A stretch of 32,686 nucleotides of DNA. Origin: Candidatus Zixiibacteriota bacterium. GTDB lineage: Bacteria > Zixibacteria > MSB-5A5 > GN15 > JACZUZ01. This document shows positions 1 through 8,515 of the stretch, in pieces (within the stretch, counting starts at the first letter, position 1; each line of letters begins with the position of its first letter). The position numbers and the translations under genes are program-made. The notes below the pieces were generated by a model. The model did not search any database and was not told the origin of the DNA. It saw only the letters and a program-made list of their open reading frames with translations. Where the stretch lies: the NCBI GenBank assembly GCA_024280835.1, contig JAJRPJ010000020.1, forward strand, positions 1 to 32,686. The letters run 5' to 3'.

Positions 1-110
1 CAACAACTCCACACCAAAATCAAATTCACACCCCTTGTACAATGAGTCATCAAAATCACTACAACCTTCCAACACCACAGACTTTTATATACAAAACGAA
101 CCAATTTTGC
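1..110. repeat. 110-bp direct repeat, copy 1
   Basis: This segment matches positions 1000-1109 at 105 of 110 positions by eye; the differences are at positions 25, 37, 56, 77 and 103. It lies 66 bp before the nucleoside phosphorylase start and touches the left window edge, so it may be longer. It has no terminal inverted repeats and no convincing ORF. It contains an AT-rich TTTTATATAC stretch that could hold a -10 element, but no clear -35 box. A duplicated promoter or leader is one reading; a remnant of a duplicated upstream gene is another. Confidence 0.85.
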
Positions 111-176
111 CTTAACAAGAGCTCAGCGTCCTACGAGGGCACATCTGGTTCAAGTCTATTCTGAAGGAGTACTATC

Positions 177-938
177 ATGTCCGATGTGCACATCAACCCA
201 GAAGATTACATAAGCTACTATGCCTCAACAAAGAACATCTCAATCTCCGAAATCGACGTAGCCCCAATCGTCGTGGTCTCATGGTCCTCGCAAGTGATTA
301 AGTCACTCGCCAAGAAATGTGGCGCCACTCCCCAGAAACATTGGGTCAAGGGTGGGGAGAACCTGTTCACAGGAACTGTAAACGGCCAAGCAGTGTCGTT
401 TGCCAATCTGTCGGTTGGCGCATCAGCAACGGTAATGATGATGGAGGAGTTGATTGCTTGTGGAGCCCAATTGTTTCTCGGATTGGGTTGGGCTGGCAGT
501 TTGCAGACAGACTTACCGATAGGATCGCTAATCATCCCCGATGACTGTATTTGCGAGGAGGGCACATCAGCCCATTACAAAAAAAAGGACACGACAATAG
601 CCGCTGACAGTTATCTAATGTCACAACTAGAATCAGCGACCAGATCGTTGGGTTTCAAAGCCAGAATCGGTACTCAGTGGACAATCGACGCCCCCTATCG
701 CGAACTCAGGAAGAAAGTCAAAAAATATCGAGAGATGGGCGTCCTCGGAGTGGAGATGGAAACCTCGGCCATGTACGCACTAGGGACATACAGAGAGATA
801 AAGGTCTGCAATCTGCTAGTTATCAGTGATGAGTTGTGGGTTGATTGGAAACCAGCATTCCATTCTCCCGAATTGAGCAAAGCCAACGAGCGAGCCGAAG
901 ATGTAATAATCGAGTGTCTCAAGAACATCAAACTCTAG
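177..938 (+). CDS. Nucleoside phosphorylase (uridine/purine phosphorylase family)
   Basis: The 253-residue product fits the PNP/UDP phosphorylase superfamily, which cleaves nucleosides with phosphate to a free base and ribose-1-phosphate in the cytoplasm. What is visible: a central segment around residues 96-107 (LFLGLGWAGSLQTD) like the family's Gly-rich phosphate-contacting strand, and a GVEMETSAMYA stretch near residues 191-201 matching the conserved Glu-Met-Glu ribose-binding motif, followed by ISDEL. Length is normal for the family. The start is supported by AAGGAG seven bases before the ATG. The exact base specificity cannot be read from sequence; it looks closest to the uridine phosphorylase branch. 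It is separated from the next gene by 254 bp that includes copy 2 of the 110-bp repeat, so it is probably its own transcription unit. Confidence 0.85.
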   Translation: MSDVHINPEDYISYYASTKNISISEIDVAPIVVVSWSSQVIKSLAKKCGATPQKHWVKGGENLFTGTVNGQAVSFANLSVGASATVMMMEELIACGAQLFLGLGWAGSLQTDLPIGSLIIPDDCICEEGTSAHYKKKDTTIAADSYLMSQLESATRSLGFKARIGTQWTIDAPYRELRKKVKKYREMGVLGVEMETSAMYALGTYREIKVCNLLVISDELWVDWKPAFHSPELSKANERAEDVIIECLKNIKL

Positions 939-999
939 TAAATAGGCGTTAGCCTAACAAAACGCATTGTCCCCGACCTTATCATACCTAGAGAAAACC

Positions 1000-1109
1000 C
1001 AACAACTCCACACCAAAATCAAACTCACACCCCTTATACAATGAGTCATCAAAAACACTACAACCTTCCAACACCGCAGACTTTTATATACAAAACGAAC
1101 CCATTTTGC
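1000..1109. repeat. 110-bp direct repeat, copy 2
   Basis: This is the second copy of the 1-110 sequence, with five substitutions and no gaps. It ends 83 bp before the membrane-protein gene at 1193. The similarity stops abruptly at its right end. The left boundary cannot be set because copy 1 starts at the window edge. The rest of the gap between 939 and 1192 holds only a short TAGGC/GCCTA hairpin at 943-956 without a T tract. Confidence 0.85.
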
Positions 1110-1192
1110 ATATACCATACTCATAAGTTCCGCAAATCGAAACCCCTGAGCGTTTCGACATTAGCGCTAGGAAAGATAAGCGAGGGTTAAAT

Positions 1193-1783
1193 ATGGAAGC
1201 TCTGAATAACATCCTACTATTCGCACACGTCATGAGTTTCGTATTCATGTCCATCCCGCTCTTCAATTTGATCGTTGTCAACGAACGAGCCGCGCTGAAT
1301 CTCTCGTTCAACTATCATGTAGATCGCTACATGGAAAACATTCTTGGCCGCGGAGCGCTGCGTTGTTTCGTGTTTCAATCGTCAGTCCTAATCTCAGGTC
1401 TTCTACTACTCCATTTCGGTCCGCTCGGCTTCGAAACGCTGTGGACAAGCTGGATAATAGTGGCAAAGGTCGTCCTGCTGTTTGTCCTCACATGTCTCCT
1501 TTCGTATGTCCACCTCAGTCTTCAGCCGAGTATCGAGGCGCTAATGAACACCCTTACGCCTGAGACAAAACCCTCCGAAGATTTCCTATCCCGTCTCAAA
1601 CCGCTACGAGCCAAACGAAAAAAGCTCGCCACTATCTGCTTGTTTGTCGTAATCACCTTGATAATTCTAGGTCTGCAAGTCTATGAAACCTATGACCCAT
1701 TATTGACAGTGGCTCTAATAATCCTAGCTGGCCTATTCTCGTTAAAGGTCAACAAAACCCTAATAAAACTCGGATGGATTTGA
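1193..1783 (+). CDS. Five-helix integral membrane protein, unknown function
   Basis: I do not recognise this 196-residue protein with confidence. It has about five hydrophobic segments, near residues 5-28, 56-75, 86-107, 145-163 and 169-186, with a charged loop around 110-145 rich in Lys and Arg (PLRAKRKK) that would face the cytoplasm. This overall plan resembles small four-to-five-helix families such as DUF2269 or CopD-like proteins, but no diagnostic motif is visible. A GAGGG element precedes the ATG by about six bases. The DUF2235 hydrolase gene begins 68 bp downstream on the same strand, so the two probably share a transcript that starts in or after the 110-bp repeat. Any functional link to that hydrolase is inference from position only. 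Confidence 0.75.
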   Translation: MEALNNILLFAHVMSFVFMSIPLFNLIVVNERAALNLSFNYHVDRYMENILGRGALRCFVFQSSVLISGLLLLHFGPLGFETLWTSWIIVAKVVLLFVLTCLLSYVHLSLQPSIEALMNTLTPETKPSEDFLSRLKPLRAKRKKLATICLFVVITLIILGLQVYETYDPLLTVALIILAGLFSLKVNKTLIKLGWI

Positions 1784-1851
1784 CCAAAGAGCGCTAGACC
1801 ACAACGAAACACTGGTACATATGAAACAAAGCAAAACGCCATGAGGCCAGC

Positions 1852-2844
1852 ATGAGCAAAAATATAGTCGTATTCTCTGACGGCACCGCGCAAGAGGGCG
1901 GTGTCGGTGTCAACTCGAATGTCTACCGTCTCTTCAATATGATTGAAGATCGAACTGAAAGACAAATCGCTTTCTATGACCGAGGAGTGGGAACCGATGT
2001 CCATAAAGTCTCTGGCAGCATCGGAGCATTCGGCCTCTCAAAAAACGTCCGAGACTGCTACAGGTTTATTTTCGATAATTACGAAGTTGGTGATAGAATC
2101 TATCTTTTCGGTTTCAGTCGCGGTGCCTTCACCGTTCGTAGTCTATCAGGTTTCATGCACCACTTTGGAATCCTTCCCAAATCTCGCCCCGAACTAATCA
2201 AACGCGCCTACAAAATCTACAAAACCAAAGACCCAGAAGAAAAAGACCGCAAAGCCAAAGCCTTCATCAAGAAACACCACAATATGTGGTGCAAAATCGA
2301 GTTCATCGGTGTCAGGGACACAGTCAGTGCGCTGGGCCTACCAATCAAAGTTCTTGATTTCATGCACTGGGGCCGCAACACATTTCATGACACTCAGCTA
2401 AGCGACTGTGTCCTTTGTGGCCGTCACGCGCTCTCAATTGACGACAGACGCAAAACCTTCCACCCAACCCTCTGGGATGAATCTCACAAACCTACTGCAC
2501 AGTGTGTCAAACAAGTTTGGTTTTCTGGAGTACACACTGATGTCGGTGGAGGGTATCAGTCACGTGACCTCTCGGATATTTCTCTGGAGTGGATGGTCGA
2601 CGAAGCCTTCGCCAAGGGCCTAATAATCTACCCCAAACATAGAATCTCTTTGAATCCCAAACCGGCTGGTTTCATGAACGATTCAACCAAAGGATTGCTT
2701 GGCCGACTATATCGCAAAAGAGAACGCATACTAACAAGTAAATTAAAAACTGGAATAGTGCACAGCAGTGTCATCAAGCGCAAAGAAGCTGGACTAGGTT
2801 ATGACCCGTGGATACTGCTAGGCCCACACACTATTGCAGAGTAA
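1852..2844 (+). CDS. DUF2235 alpha/beta hydrolase (Tle1-like catalytic fold)
   Basis: The 330-residue product has the hallmarks of DUF2235, the domain found in type VI secretion phospholipase effectors of the Tle1 type and in many uncharacterised stand-alone hydrolases. It opens with a short strand and VFSDGT near residue 10. The nucleophile elbow GFSRGA puts the likely catalytic Ser at residue 89. Later come the family signature DDRRKTFHPTLW and VWFSGVHTDVGGGY, which carry the probable acid and His. No signal peptide, membrane segment or effector-delivery domain (PAAR, VgrG) is seen, and no type VI genes are nearby, so a secreted toxin role is not supported. Substrate is unknown; a lipid ester is plausible. 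GAGG lies five bases before the ATG. The gene ends at a strong hairpin. Confidence 0.85.
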   Translation: MSKNIVVFSDGTAQEGGVGVNSNVYRLFNMIEDRTERQIAFYDRGVGTDVHKVSGSIGAFGLSKNVRDCYRFIFDNYEVGDRIYLFGFSRGAFTVRSLSGFMHHFGILPKSRPELIKRAYKIYKTKDPEEKDRKAKAFIKKHHNMWCKIEFIGVRDTVSALGLPIKVLDFMHWGRNTFHDTQLSDCVLCGRHALSIDDRRKTFHPTLWDESHKPTAQCVKQVWFSGVHTDVGGGYQSRDLSDISLEWMVDEAFAKGLIIYPKHRISLNPKPAGFMNDSTKGLLGRLYRKRERILTSKLKTGIVHSSVIKRKEAGLGYDPWILLGPHTIAE

Positions 2845-2860
2845 TGTGGTGAGCCACACA

Positions 2861-2895
2861 AAAAAGCCCAGTCACATTGATGTGACTGGGCTTTC
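2861..2895. terminator. Bidirectional intrinsic terminator
   Basis: A 15-bp perfect inverted repeat, AAAGCCCAGTCACAT at 2863-2877 and its complement at 2880-2894, lies between two convergent genes. Its flanks supply short T/A tracts on both strands. It can end both the DUF2235 transcript from the left and the lipoprotein transcript from the right. Confidence 0.85.
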
Positions 2896-2928
2896 ATAGC
2901 TAACTCTTACTTGGGGAAGGTCGGTTCT

Positions 2929-4215
2929 TTAGAACTCGTCGTCACCAAGTGTGCGTCCAGCGTGTCCGCCGTCATCGTCGGTCATTCTGTCACCACATCT
3001 GAGTTTCCATTTGCCAGCAAAGCGACCACCAACATGCTCACTCGGAATCTCGCTGCTCATATAGTGCCCCTTCAGGAAACCAATCGGCGCACGGTCAGAG
3101 CTGAAAATCTCGCCTCGGAAAGCGCCGCCAGCATGCCTGCGAGCAGTGTCACTAGCATTGTCATTGAGGCGAGGAGCCCAGCCGCCGCGCAAGAAACCTT
3201 CGAAGCGTCCGTTGTTGCTAATCCATTTGCCCCAGAACATCCGACGACCATCGTCATTGACACCCCAGTGACCTTTCAAATGACCGTCGACAGTACCACG
3301 TTTGGTCATCCAAACACCACGGAAGACTTGTGCGCCATCGGCAGTAACACCCCATTTGCCCGCAAGATAACCCTTAGGACAAACCTTACGATCAACACGA
3401 GTAGACTGAATCAAAACCGCGCATGAATCCTGAACATAAATGATAGTGTCAAGCGCCATCAATTCCGAACCAGTAAAACTAACAGTCAAAGGACCAGTTG
3501 CAAATGTCATTGTCAAAGGACTATCGAAAACAGTCGTATCAACTGTGATATCTTTCCTATCAGTTAGAACAGTGTCGCCATTAACCACTGATGTATCAGT
3601 CACAACTATCACTGTGGTGTCAAACTGAACAGAATCAGGACGACGAGGATTGAAAACCTCAACTAATAAACCATCATTGTGAACAGTTGTCTTTGAAATC
3701 CATTCGATCAACCGACGATCTGTACGAGGCAACAACTCATCCTGACCATCCTCAAAATGAATCTTGCGACGAACGACTTCAGCGCCACGATTAATCGTCA
3801 TTGAACCTGACCAATCGGTCGCTACTGTGATAGTGGAATCAAACTCAAGCTTGCCCCACTGAACACGAACGACATAAGAGCGCGCTTCAGGATCAGCTTC
3901 CATGGAGACAACTTCCGGCTGAGCCGCTATGGCATCAACAACTTCAACACCAGCGGCTTCAGTCTCGATTGCGGCAAACTCTGGACTGCCAAAAGCTGGC
4001 TGTTCGTCAGAAGCGGTAAATCCGCCAAATTCTGCGCTAGTGTTAATAGTGTCTGTGTTTTCAGCTTCAATTGGCGTCTGGCTACAACCAACCGACAAAA
4101 GCAAAAGCGCTCCGATGAAGACCGAAAGAGTGTAATAACCCTTTAGCCCTAATTTCTCGGCGGCATTAGTTTTCCGCGTGTTCAAGCTGTTTTGGTTGAT
4201 AAAGTAATGTTTCAT
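2929..4215 (-). CDS. Lipoprotein with C-terminal 29-residue Gly/Trp repeats
   Basis: No known family is recognised for this 428-residue protein. An N-terminal hydrophobic stretch ends in a lipobox-like LLSVGC with the lipidated Cys at residue 44; the preceding n-region is unusually long, about 25 residues. Residues 45-280 are acidic and Thr/Val-rich with short beta-like strands, including repeated DTTVIV/DTTV motifs. The C-terminal third has a 29-residue repeat of the pattern G-aromatic-L-x-G-x-W-G (GYLAGKWG, GHLKGHWG, GFLRGGW), followed by degenerate copies GFLKGHY and GRFAGKW. GGGAGG at 4221-4226 is a strong ribosome site supporting the ATG. An envelope-anchored structural or binding protein is likely. 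It converges on the DUF2235 gene and seems to be monocistronic. Confidence 0.7.
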   Translation of the reverse strand: MKHYFINQNSLNTRKTNAAEKLGLKGYYTLSVFIGALLLLSVGCSQTPIEAENTDTINTSAEFGGFTASDEQPAFGSPEFAAIETEAAGVEVVDAIAAQPEVVSMEADPEARSYVVRVQWGKLEFDSTITVATDWSGSMTINRGAEVVRRKIHFEDGQDELLPRTDRRLIEWISKTTVHNDGLLVEVFNPRRPDSVQFDTTVIVVTDTSVVNGDTVLTDRKDITVDTTVFDSPLTMTFATGPLTVSFTGSELMALDTIIYVQDSCAVLIQSTRVDRKVCPKGYLAGKWGVTADGAQVFRGVWMTKRGTVDGHLKGHWGVNDDGRRMFWGKWISNNGRFEGFLRGGWAPRLNDNASDTARRHAGGAFRGEIFSSDRAPIGFLKGHYMSSEIPSEHVGGRFAGKWKLRCGDRMTDDDGGHAGRTLGDDEF

Positions 4216-4579
4216 TTGAACCTCCCGTAATGTGTGATGACAATTTGAATTATTCTTGGTTTCTCTTTGAGCGCTAAGACCTGTGCTTACCTAGCTTAAG
4301 AGAGTCAAATACAGCGCCAAGAATCGCGACCCAAGCGTAACCTACTGCTACATAGACAATTACGTCAAATTTCGGATTGATATGACGCTACATTTATCAG
4401 TCAATTGTACCAGTCGGTACGTCTTAACTATCTTGGGTGTACATTGAGGTTCATCTGCCTAATCGAAGATTTATTCAACGAATCTCAAAAGGCTGGTGAA
4501 GGACGACTCGGCCGGTAGGCAAAGTAGGGTAGTAACATAAGACTGTGATATACATAAGAAAGTAATCACTGAGCAGTGA
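4216..4579. other. Intergenic region with a short palindrome
   Basis: This 364-bp stretch holds the presumed promoter and leader of the leftward lipoprotein gene. The only clear structure is an inverted repeat GTACC-agtc-GGTAC at 4407-4420, about 190 bp upstream of that gene, which could be an operator or chance. The right end is the terminator of the adjacent adenylating-enzyme gene. No ORF with a credible ribosome site and no RNA gene was seen. Confidence 0.4.
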
Positions 4580-4582
4580 TTA
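4553..4582 (-). terminator. Putative terminator overlapping the stop codon
   Basis: The perfect inverted repeat TAATCACT-gagc-AGTGATTA spans 4563-4582 and includes the TAA stop of the leftward gene. On the minus strand it is followed by CTTTCTTAT, a T-rich but interrupted tract. The stem is AT-rich, so termination strength is uncertain. Confidence 0.5.
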
Positions 4583-6028
4583 GTTGGAAGTCGGAGTTGA
4601 CCTTGGGGCTGGCGCTCCTGTTACACGACGAATTTCCTCTTCGGGTGTCTTTTGAATCGAATACATGAATTTACCTGATTTCGTTTTCTCGATTCTATCA
4701 ACAAATTCAGGAGTTAGTCTAACAGAACTGACAAAGACATCGTCAACTTCTTTTTGCAAATAAGGCATAACCTCGTCAGTGAACTTTTCACCCCTAACAA
4801 TTCGCACTGTCACTTCATCTATACCGGTTTGGATGTACTGGATTTGATTGACCCAGCCAGTTTCGGCCATGCGCATGCCAGGGACATCCAGTCCAGTGAA
4901 CCATGTGCCGTCACGGCGGATAAACATATCGGTGATCCGCCCACCAACAGAAGTCATCAATGGCATACCTGAAAAACGACAACCGCAGTCGACATCAGGA
5001 AAAGACAACGGGCTGGCGACATCATCGGTTTCATAGCGTATTAGCGGCATAGCGCGATTGTGTAGATCTGTTGCGACAATGCGTTTGATACTATCGGACT
5101 CGACTTTGCCTTGCTCATGGTCAAGGAACTCTACATGGACATTGTCAGTCATAATGTGCAGTCCACAATGCGCGGAGCACTCTTGGGAGACCATACCGAG
5201 TTCCCTTGAGGCATAGCGGTCTAAAGCGCGAACGCCGAAACACTTTTCTATTGCTTCGTGGTCCTCGGGTGTGGTCGGTTCGGCTGTAACTAAGACTCCC
5301 CTGACAGGTGGCAATTCGATTGATTCTCTGATTATGAATCTCGCAAATGCCCCGATAGCTCGTGGATAACCAAACATCCAAGTCGGCCGTTTGCGGCGAA
5401 TGACACTTGCTAGTTCGGCCAATTTCTCATCCTCGACAAATGTGGCATTGAAAGGAATCATGCGTCGAGAGAGTCCGTTGGCAATTGTGTACTTAATCTT
5501 GCGCATCACTTCTTCTGATGGAATATCATCGAGATGCCCCCAGTAATTCACCCACGACTCGCCGATACACCAACCTGCTGCTTCGTTAAGCAACAACTCA
5601 AAGGCCATACGATAATCGAGTACATTTCCATCGCGATAGAACATCAATGGCTCCATAGTCGAGCCACCAGTTTTTGAGGATAACATTTTTGCGCGCGGGA
5701 TTTCATCTGAGAGAATTTCATCCATATTCTCACGCAATTCCGCACGAGTGACAATTGGTAATGATTGCAAGACTAGAGGGCTTTGCAAATCCACGCGCTT
5801 GATACCTGCATCAATAAAACGCTGGCGATTCCAAGAGCTGTGGTCAAAGGCATAATTGAGGATATTAGTCAGCAAACGATCTTGACGCGCTTGGATATCA
5901 ATCGCGGCTTGGCGGCTGAAGTCCAACTTGCGAAGAGCGCGAAGATGACGAAAAGTCCCTTGGCGGCCATGACGCAGCAGAAAAAGCGGATAAGTGATTT
6001 TGCTGACAATCGTTTTCTGACAGAACAT
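4580..6028 (-). CDS. CapK/PaaK-like acyl-adenylating enzyme
   Basis: The 482-residue product belongs to the phenylacetate-CoA ligase (PaaK) / CapK branch of the adenylate-forming superfamily, whose members activate a carboxylate with ATP. The phosphate-loop equivalent is SSKTGGSTMEPLMFY near residues 117-131; the usual Gly after Ser-Thr in CapK-type STGEP is Met here. Other visible landmarks are a strand leading to YASRELG (the YGxxE motif), a Cys/His cluster CSAHCGLHI just after it, and RYETDD, matching the family R-Y-x-x-x-D motif, before a small C-terminal domain. CapK-like homologues often lie in polysaccharide loci, but none is adjacent: the neighbours are an unrelated lipoprotein and lepA. 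Substrate is therefore unknown. The gene diverges from lepA across 311 bp. Confidence 0.8.
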   Translation of the reverse strand: MFCQKTIVSKITYPLFLLRHGRQGTFRHLRALRKLDFSRQAAIDIQARQDRLLTNILNYAFDHSSWNRQRFIDAGIKRVDLQSPLVLQSLPIVTRAELRENMDEILSDEIPRAKMLSSKTGGSTMEPLMFYRDGNVLDYRMAFELLLNEAAGWCIGESWVNYWGHLDDIPSEEVMRKIKYTIANGLSRRMIPFNATFVEDEKLAELASVIRRKRPTWMFGYPRAIGAFARFIIRESIELPPVRGVLVTAEPTTPEDHEAIEKCFGVRALDRYASRELGMVSQECSAHCGLHIMTDNVHVEFLDHEQGKVESDSIKRIVATDLHNRAMPLIRYETDDVASPLSFPDVDCGCRFSGMPLMTSVGGRITDMFIRRDGTWFTGLDVPGMRMAETGWVNQIQYIQTGIDEVTVRIVRGEKFTDEVMPYLQKEVDDVFVSSVRLTPEFVDRIEKTKSGKFMYSIQKTPEEEIRRVTGAPAPRSTPTSN

Positions 6029-6339
6029 TCTTAAGTATGCTTGCGAGTTAATGGTGGTAATTTCTCTGCCTTAGCGAGGCGCTTCCCTAGGCGCCTTCAT
6101 TATGGCTAATAATCAGCGCTTCTTGGCCGTCAGTCAACTAGAAGTCTCCGCTAAAGTAGGTCATTTGATTGACCGTACGCTGCCGGCGCCCTATGTTGGC
6201 GGCGCAGATCGGCGATCTGCGTTAGCGGCCAGATACACTCAGAACTCTTAGGCCTTATACTAAACGGCCGATAACTAGTCCCAAGAGACATAAGCGAACA
6301 AACAGACTTTCTTGAGCGCCAGAAATATATAGAAGACCA
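6029..6339. other. Divergent intergenic region before lepA
   Basis: This 311-bp region should carry the promoters of the leftward adenylating-enzyme gene and of lepA. It contains GC-rich hairpin elements, AGGCGC/GCGCCT around 6077-6096 and GCCGGCGCC-type sequence near 6181-6191, but neither has a T tract or a nearby upstream gene to terminate. No RNA gene or credible ORF was recognised. Confidence 0.35.
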
Positions 6340-8142
6340 ATGATCTCTCAGTCCAATATCCGAAATTTTTCGATTATCGCTCATATTGACCACGGTAAGT
6401 CGACTTTAGCAGACCGTCTCCTAGAAGAGACCAATACTGTCGCATCCCGCAATATGCGCGCTCAGGCGCTGGACGATATGGACCTTGAGCGCGAGCGTGG
6501 AATTACTATCAAAGCCCACGCTGTCAGGATGGACTATAAGGCCAAGAACAACAAACTTTACCAGTTAAACCTAATTGACACTCCTGGGCATGTGGATTTC
6601 ACCTATGAGGTTAGTCGCTCACTGGCGGCCTGTGAAGGCGCTCTGTTAGTAGTTGACGCATCGCAGGGAATTGAGGCTCAGACAGTTTCAAATTTATACT
6701 TGGCTCTCGAAAATGACTTGGAGATTTTGCCAGTTCTCAACAAAGTCGACCTGCCATCGGCGCGTCCTGATGAAATCACTGAGCAGATTATTGATTTGCT
6801 CGGCTGGGAGATTGAAGATGTGATCCATTGCAGCGCCAAGTCTGGATTTGGCATTCCTGACTTGCTGGAAGCGATTGTGCGCGTGATTCCCGCGCCAGAG
6901 GGTGACCGCGAGGCTCCGCTGAGGGCTTTGGTCTTTGATTCGATGTTTGATCCTTACAAAGGCGCAGCGGCTTATGTGCGAGTTGTCGACGGGGTTATGA
7001 AACTTCATGACAAATTGAAGTTTTTCTCGCATGATAAACTCTTTGACGCTGATGAAATCGGTTTCCGCAAACTCGAGAATCACAAAACCAAAGAAATTGG
7101 CGCAGGTGAAGTGGGTTACATTTACGCTGGTATCAAAGAGGTTTCTGATACCAAAGTCGGTGACACAATCACCTCACAGGACAATCCCGCTACTGAGCCA
7201 TTGCCAGGGTTTATTCCTATCAAACCGATGGTCTTCTCTGGAATCTACCCAGCGACATCCGAAGAATACACATTGCTGCGCGAAGCGCTCGAAAAGCTGA
7301 AGCTCAATGATAGCGCACTGACATTTACGCCTGAAAGTTCTATGGCTTTGGGGTTTGGTTTTCGCTGTGGTTTCTTGGGGCTTTTGCATATGGAAATTGT
7401 CACCGAGCGTTTGAGCCGTGAGTATGGACAAACGATTATCAACACAGTGCCCAACGTTGAGTATATTGTCCATACTGTCAAAGGTAAAACTATTGAGGTG
7501 GACTCACCAGCGGAATTGCCACTGGCAAACGAGATTGACTTTATCGAAGAGCCGATGGTTGACGCTTCGATTATTACACCGCCAGATTATATCGGTGGGA
7601 TTATGAAACTGGCAACTGAGCGTCGTGGTCGATTCAAAAATACAGAATATTTGACTACCGACAGGGTCAATTTGACCTTTGAGTTTCCTCTAGCTGAAGT
7701 TATTTTTGATTTCTATGATAAATTGAAATCAATTTCGCGTGGGTATGCTTCGTTTGACTATGGTCTCCCCTCCTATGAGCGCAGCAAAGTTATCAAGCTC
7801 GATGTGATGCTCAATGGCGATTCAGTGGATGCGCTCTCGGTGATTATTCATCGTGAAAAGGCCTACCACTATGGTGTGGCTTTGACTGAAAAACTCCGCT
7901 CATTGATTCCCAGACAATTGTTTGAAGTCGCTATTCAGGCGGCGATTGGGAGTAAAGTTATTGCCCGCAGTTCGGTTAGAGCAATGCGCAAGAATGTCAC
8001 GGCCAAATGTTACGGCGGAGATATTAGCCGCAAGCGCAAATTGCTCGAAAAACAAAAAGCTGGCAAGAAACGCATGAAGATGGTCGGCTCGGTTGAAGTC
8101 CCCCAAGAAGCGTTTCTGGCGGCATTGCAAATTGAGCGTTAG
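6340..8142 (+). CDS. lepA: Elongation factor 4 (back-translocating GTPase LepA)
   Basis: The 600-residue length and all landmarks match LepA/EF4, a ribosome-bound GTPase that affects translocation and ribosome assembly. G1 is AHIDHGKST (residues 14-22), G2 is RERGITIKA (51-59), G3 is DTPGH (80-84), G4 is NKVD (134-137) and G5 is CSAKSG. EF-G-like domains II, III and V follow. The LepA-specific C-terminal domain is complete, with [18 protein letters not shown] and a basic [10 protein letters not shown] tail. The ATG is preceded by AGAAG. It is monocistronic as far as the window shows: divergent from the gene on its left and convergent with tRNA-Lys on its right. No clear terminator was found after its stop. 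Confidence 0.97.
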   Translation: MISQSNIRNFSIIAHIDHGKSTLADRLLEETNTVASRNMRAQALDDMDLERERGITIKAHAVRMDYKAKNNKLYQLNLIDTPGHVDFTYEVSRSLAACEGALLVVDASQGIEAQTVSNLYLALENDLEILPVLNKVDLPSARPDEITEQIIDLLGWEIEDVIHCSAKSGFGIPDLLEAIVRVIPAPEGDREAPLRALVFDSMFDPYKGAAAYVRVVDGVMKLHDKLKFFSHDKLFDADEIGFRKLENHKTKEIGAGEVGYIYAGIKEVSDTKVGDTITSQDNPATEPLPGFIPIKPMVFSGIYPATSEEYTLLREALEKLKLNDSALTFTPESSMALGFGFRCGFLGLLHMEIVTERLSREYGQTIINTVPNVEYIVHTVKGKTIEVDSPAELPLANEIDFIEEPMVDASIITPPDYIGGIMKLATERRGRFKNTEYLTTDRVNLTFEFPLAEVIFDFYDKLKSISRGYASFDYGLPSYERSKVIKLDVMLNGDSVDALSVIIHREKAYHYGVALTEKLRSLIPRQLFEVAIQAAIGSKVIARSSVRAMRKNVTAKCYGGDISRKRKLLEKQKAGKKRMKMVGSVEVPQEAFLAALQIER

Positions 8143-8274
8143 TTCAGCAACCTACATCCTTGAGCAACATAACTATAGAGCTACACTCGAATTATCATTT
8201 CTGATTGTGTCTACTACATATAATATATATGTGTAGCCGAGCAACTTATTGGGACTGTTTGTCGGGGGAAAAAG

Positions 8275-8346
8275 TGAGGGCGGATGGGATCGAACCATCG
8301 ACTTCCTGCTTAAAAGGCAGATGCTCTACCGCTGAGCTACGCCCCC
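8275..8346 (-). tRNA. tRNA-Lys(UUU)
   Basis: On the minus strand a full cloverleaf folds: acceptor GGGGGCG with CGCCCTC (one G-T pair), D stem GCTC/GAGC, anticodon stem TCTGC/GCAGG around loop CTTTTAA, giving anticodon TTT, and T stem GATGG/CCATC around TTCGATC. The discriminator is A and CCA is not encoded. It lies between lepA and the FKBP gene, downstream of the FKBP terminator. Confidence 0.96.
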
Positions 8347-8414
8347 ATATTTTATGGGCATGCTGGGCATTCAGTTAGAAAACTGAGGATGCTACTGAAA
8401 ATTCTAATGTGAAT

Positions 8415-8453
8415 CTAAAACGGCCGGATATGTACGCTACATATCCGGCCGTT
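8415..8453 (-). terminator. Intrinsic terminator of the FKBP gene
   Basis: A 15-bp perfect stem, AACGGCCGGATATGT at 8419-8433 with its complement at 8439-8453 and a 5-base loop, lies 63 bp past the FKBP stop. On the minus strand the stem ends in GTTTTAG, giving a short T tract. It also separates the FKBP gene from tRNA-Lys. Confidence 0.8.
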
Positions 8454-8515
8454 ATGTAAATCAATCTAAGTGGGCAAGTCAAGCCCGAAGAAATTAAGAG
8501 GTCAAATTATATTGG

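Noticed and set aside
1852-2844. DUF2235 gene as a type VI secretion effector
   Set aside because: No VgrG, PAAR, Hcp, immunity gene or adaptor is adjacent, and the protein has no delivery domain; only the catalytic fold is supported.
2911-4135. Rightward frames opposite the lipoprotein gene
   Set aside because: The leftward frame has a strong ribosome site, a lipobox and ordered repeats; the opposite frames are antisense shadows.
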